Assembly (NCBI RefSeq): GCF_020639365.1
Contig: NZ_JAINUL010000001.1
Location: 2,531,519 to 2,595,518 of the forward strand
From: Streptomyces flavotricini
GTDB taxonomy: Bacteria; Actinomycetota; Actinomycetes; Streptomycetales; Streptomycetaceae
Direction of reading: 5' to 3'
DNA length: 64,000 bases
Shown here: positions 63,050-64,000 of the stretch, one piece after another
Layout of the letters: each line of letters starts with the position of its first letter
How positions within the stretch are numbered: position 1 is the first letter of the stretch
Program-made: the position numbers and the translations under genes
Notes under the pieces: model-generated
What the model was told of the DNA's origin: nothing
Seen by the model: the letters and a program-made list of their open reading frames with translations, nothing else
Databases searched by the model: none

Positions 63050-64000
63050 TCAGCCCTGGCTCTTCGAGGGGTCCTTGAGGCCGACCGTGCCGTAGTCGAT
63101 GGTTCCGGTCCACACGGGGTGGCCGTAGGCGCCGGCGATGTTGGGGCCGACGAGCAGCGGCTTGCGCTTCAGCATGACCGGGACGGCCGGGGACTTCTTC
63201 ATGATCTCGGCGTCGAGGTCGATCCAGGCCTGGTTGGCCTGCTTGGCGTCGGCCATGGCATTGATCTCGTCGATCCGCTTCATGGTGGCCTCGTCGCGGA
63301 ACTGGCTGTTGTTGCCCTGGTTGCCCTTCTCCTTGATGGTGCGTCCGTCGAAGACGAAGGGGATCCAGGTGGAGCCGGAGGGGTAGTCGGGGCACCAGCC
63401 GGTGAAGGTCATGTCGGGGGTGGTGGAGAGGTCGCCGATGACGTCGTAGTACGCACCGGGGTCGATGGTGTCGACGACGACCTCGATGCCGACGCGGGAC
63501 AGGCCCTGCTGGATGGCCTCGGCCTTGCCCTTGTCACCGGTGGAGACGGCGAGGGAGACCTTGAGGGACTCCTTGCCGGCGGCCTTGAGGAGTTCCTTGG
63601 CCTTGGCCGCGTCTCCCGCCGGGGCGATCTTCAGGGTGTCGGCCTGCTTGCCGCCGGAGAGTGCCGGGGGCAGGTAGGCGGTGGCGACCTCGTTGAGCGC
63701 CGGGCCGCCGCCCGCGGTGATCACCGCCTCCTTGTCGACGGCGTACTGCATGGCCTCGCGGACCTTGGGGTCGTTGAAGGGCGCGCGGGAGTTGTTCAGG
63801 TAGAGCATCTCGGTACAGCCCTGGGACTCGGCGAGCAGGCGTGCCTTGACCTCCGGCTTCGGCAGCACCTTGGGGGCGCTCTCGGGGCGCATGTCCATGT
63901 ACTGGACGGCGGAGGCGTCGGCGCCCTCTCCGGCGATGATCCGGTCGTCGATCTGGCCGCCCTTGAGGCCCATGACCACGACGAACTTGTCGGGGTAGGC
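63050..64000 (-). CDS. Oligopeptide-binding protein, SBP_bac_5 family (N-terminus beyond window)
   Basis: C-terminal part of a family-5 solute-binding protein. Visible family blocks are EMLYLNNSRAPFNDPKVREAMQYAVDKEAVI and TFTGWCPDYPSGSTWIPFVFDG, ending with TGTIDYGTVGLKDPS. The frame stays open to the last base, so the signal peptide and first half are outside the window. It is the first gene of the peptide uptake operon. Confidence 0.9.
   Translation of the reverse strand, partial: AYPDKFVVVMGLKGGQIDDRIIAGEGADASAVQYMDMRPESAPKVLPKPEVKARLLAESQGCTEMLYLNNSRAPFNDPKVREAMQYAVDKEAVITAGGGPALNEVATAYLPPALSGGKQADTLKIAPAGDAAKAKELLKAAGKESLKVSLAVSTGDKGKAEAIQQGLSRVGIEVVVDTIDPGAYYDVIGDLSTTPDMTFTGWCPDYPSGSTWIPFVFDGRTIKEKGNQGNNSQFRDEATMKRIDEINAMADAKQANQAWIDLDAEIMKKSPAVPVMLKRKPLLVGPNIAGAYGHPVWTGTIDYGTVGLKDPSKSQG

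Overview
This window is a high-GC actinobacterial chromosome segment, almost certainly Streptomyces. The support is very strong GC bias at third codon positions, frequent GTG and TTG starts, GTGA/ATGA gene overlaps, DUF3000 and DUF4349 genes, a coproporphyrin-type haem pathway (hemE, hemY, hemQ), and a run ngcEFG / rok7B7 / xylFGH / dxs that I remember from the right arm of the S. coelicolor core. No rRNA, tRNA, CRISPR array or intact insertion sequence was recognised.

Layout. 1-1.6 kb: the 3' part of a secreted tripeptidyl-aminopeptidase-like hydrolase. 1.7-7.7 kb: haem synthesis genes (hemQ, hemY, hemE) with a DUF4349 lipoprotein and a CoA-disulfide-reductase-like flavoprotein. 7.7-11.7 kb: DUF3000 protein, LuxR-type response regulator, RNase D and a small ferritin-like protein. 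11.8-15.2 kb: a fadA-fadB beta-oxidation operon. 15.3-25.7 kb: a cell-wall polymer island. It holds a TagC-like propeller protein, a membrane-anchored CDP-polyol phosphotransferase, a bifunctional CDP-ribitol synthase, an SGNH esterase, an Ig-like protein, a GT2 glycosyltransferase, another propeller protein and an LCP ligase. Together these could make, decorate and attach a poly(ribitol phosphate)-type teichoic acid. 25.8-29.3 kb: an APC amino-acid permease and dxs. 29.5-34.3 kb: a xylose-type ABC transporter (xylFGH) behind a ROK regulator (rok7B7). 34.3-38.3 kb: mgtA-mgtC preceded by a structured leader with a 13-codon leader peptide. 38.3-41.7 kb: the ngcEFG N-acetylglucosamine/chitobiose transporter with a DasR-like site. 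41.9-44.7 kb: aconitase with iron-box-like sequences. 44.9-49.6 kb: a LacI regulator, an amidohydrolase with an apparent frameshift, and an XRE-MurA fusion.

49.6-52.0 kb is a decayed mobile island. It holds a tyrosine-recombinase remnant whose catalytic Tyr position reads Cys, an intact orphan DndB-like DGQHR protein, AT-richer non-coding DNA and a broken NUDIX gene. 52.2-58.9 kb: a PASTA/excalibur lipoprotein, a cytochrome P450, a DHA2-type MFS pump divergent from an S9 peptidase, and a HAD phosphatase. 58.9-64 kb: an oligopeptide ABC operon (binding protein cut by the window edge, two permeases, two ATPases) read on the minus strand.

The strongest leads for new biology are the mgtA leader with its tiny peptide and mutually exclusive stems, the HTH-MurA enzyme with a dyad at its own promoter, the orphan DndB island, the teichoic-acid island with an unusual membrane-spanning polymerase, and the leaderless ferritin-like gene overlapped by a tandem operator-like repeat.
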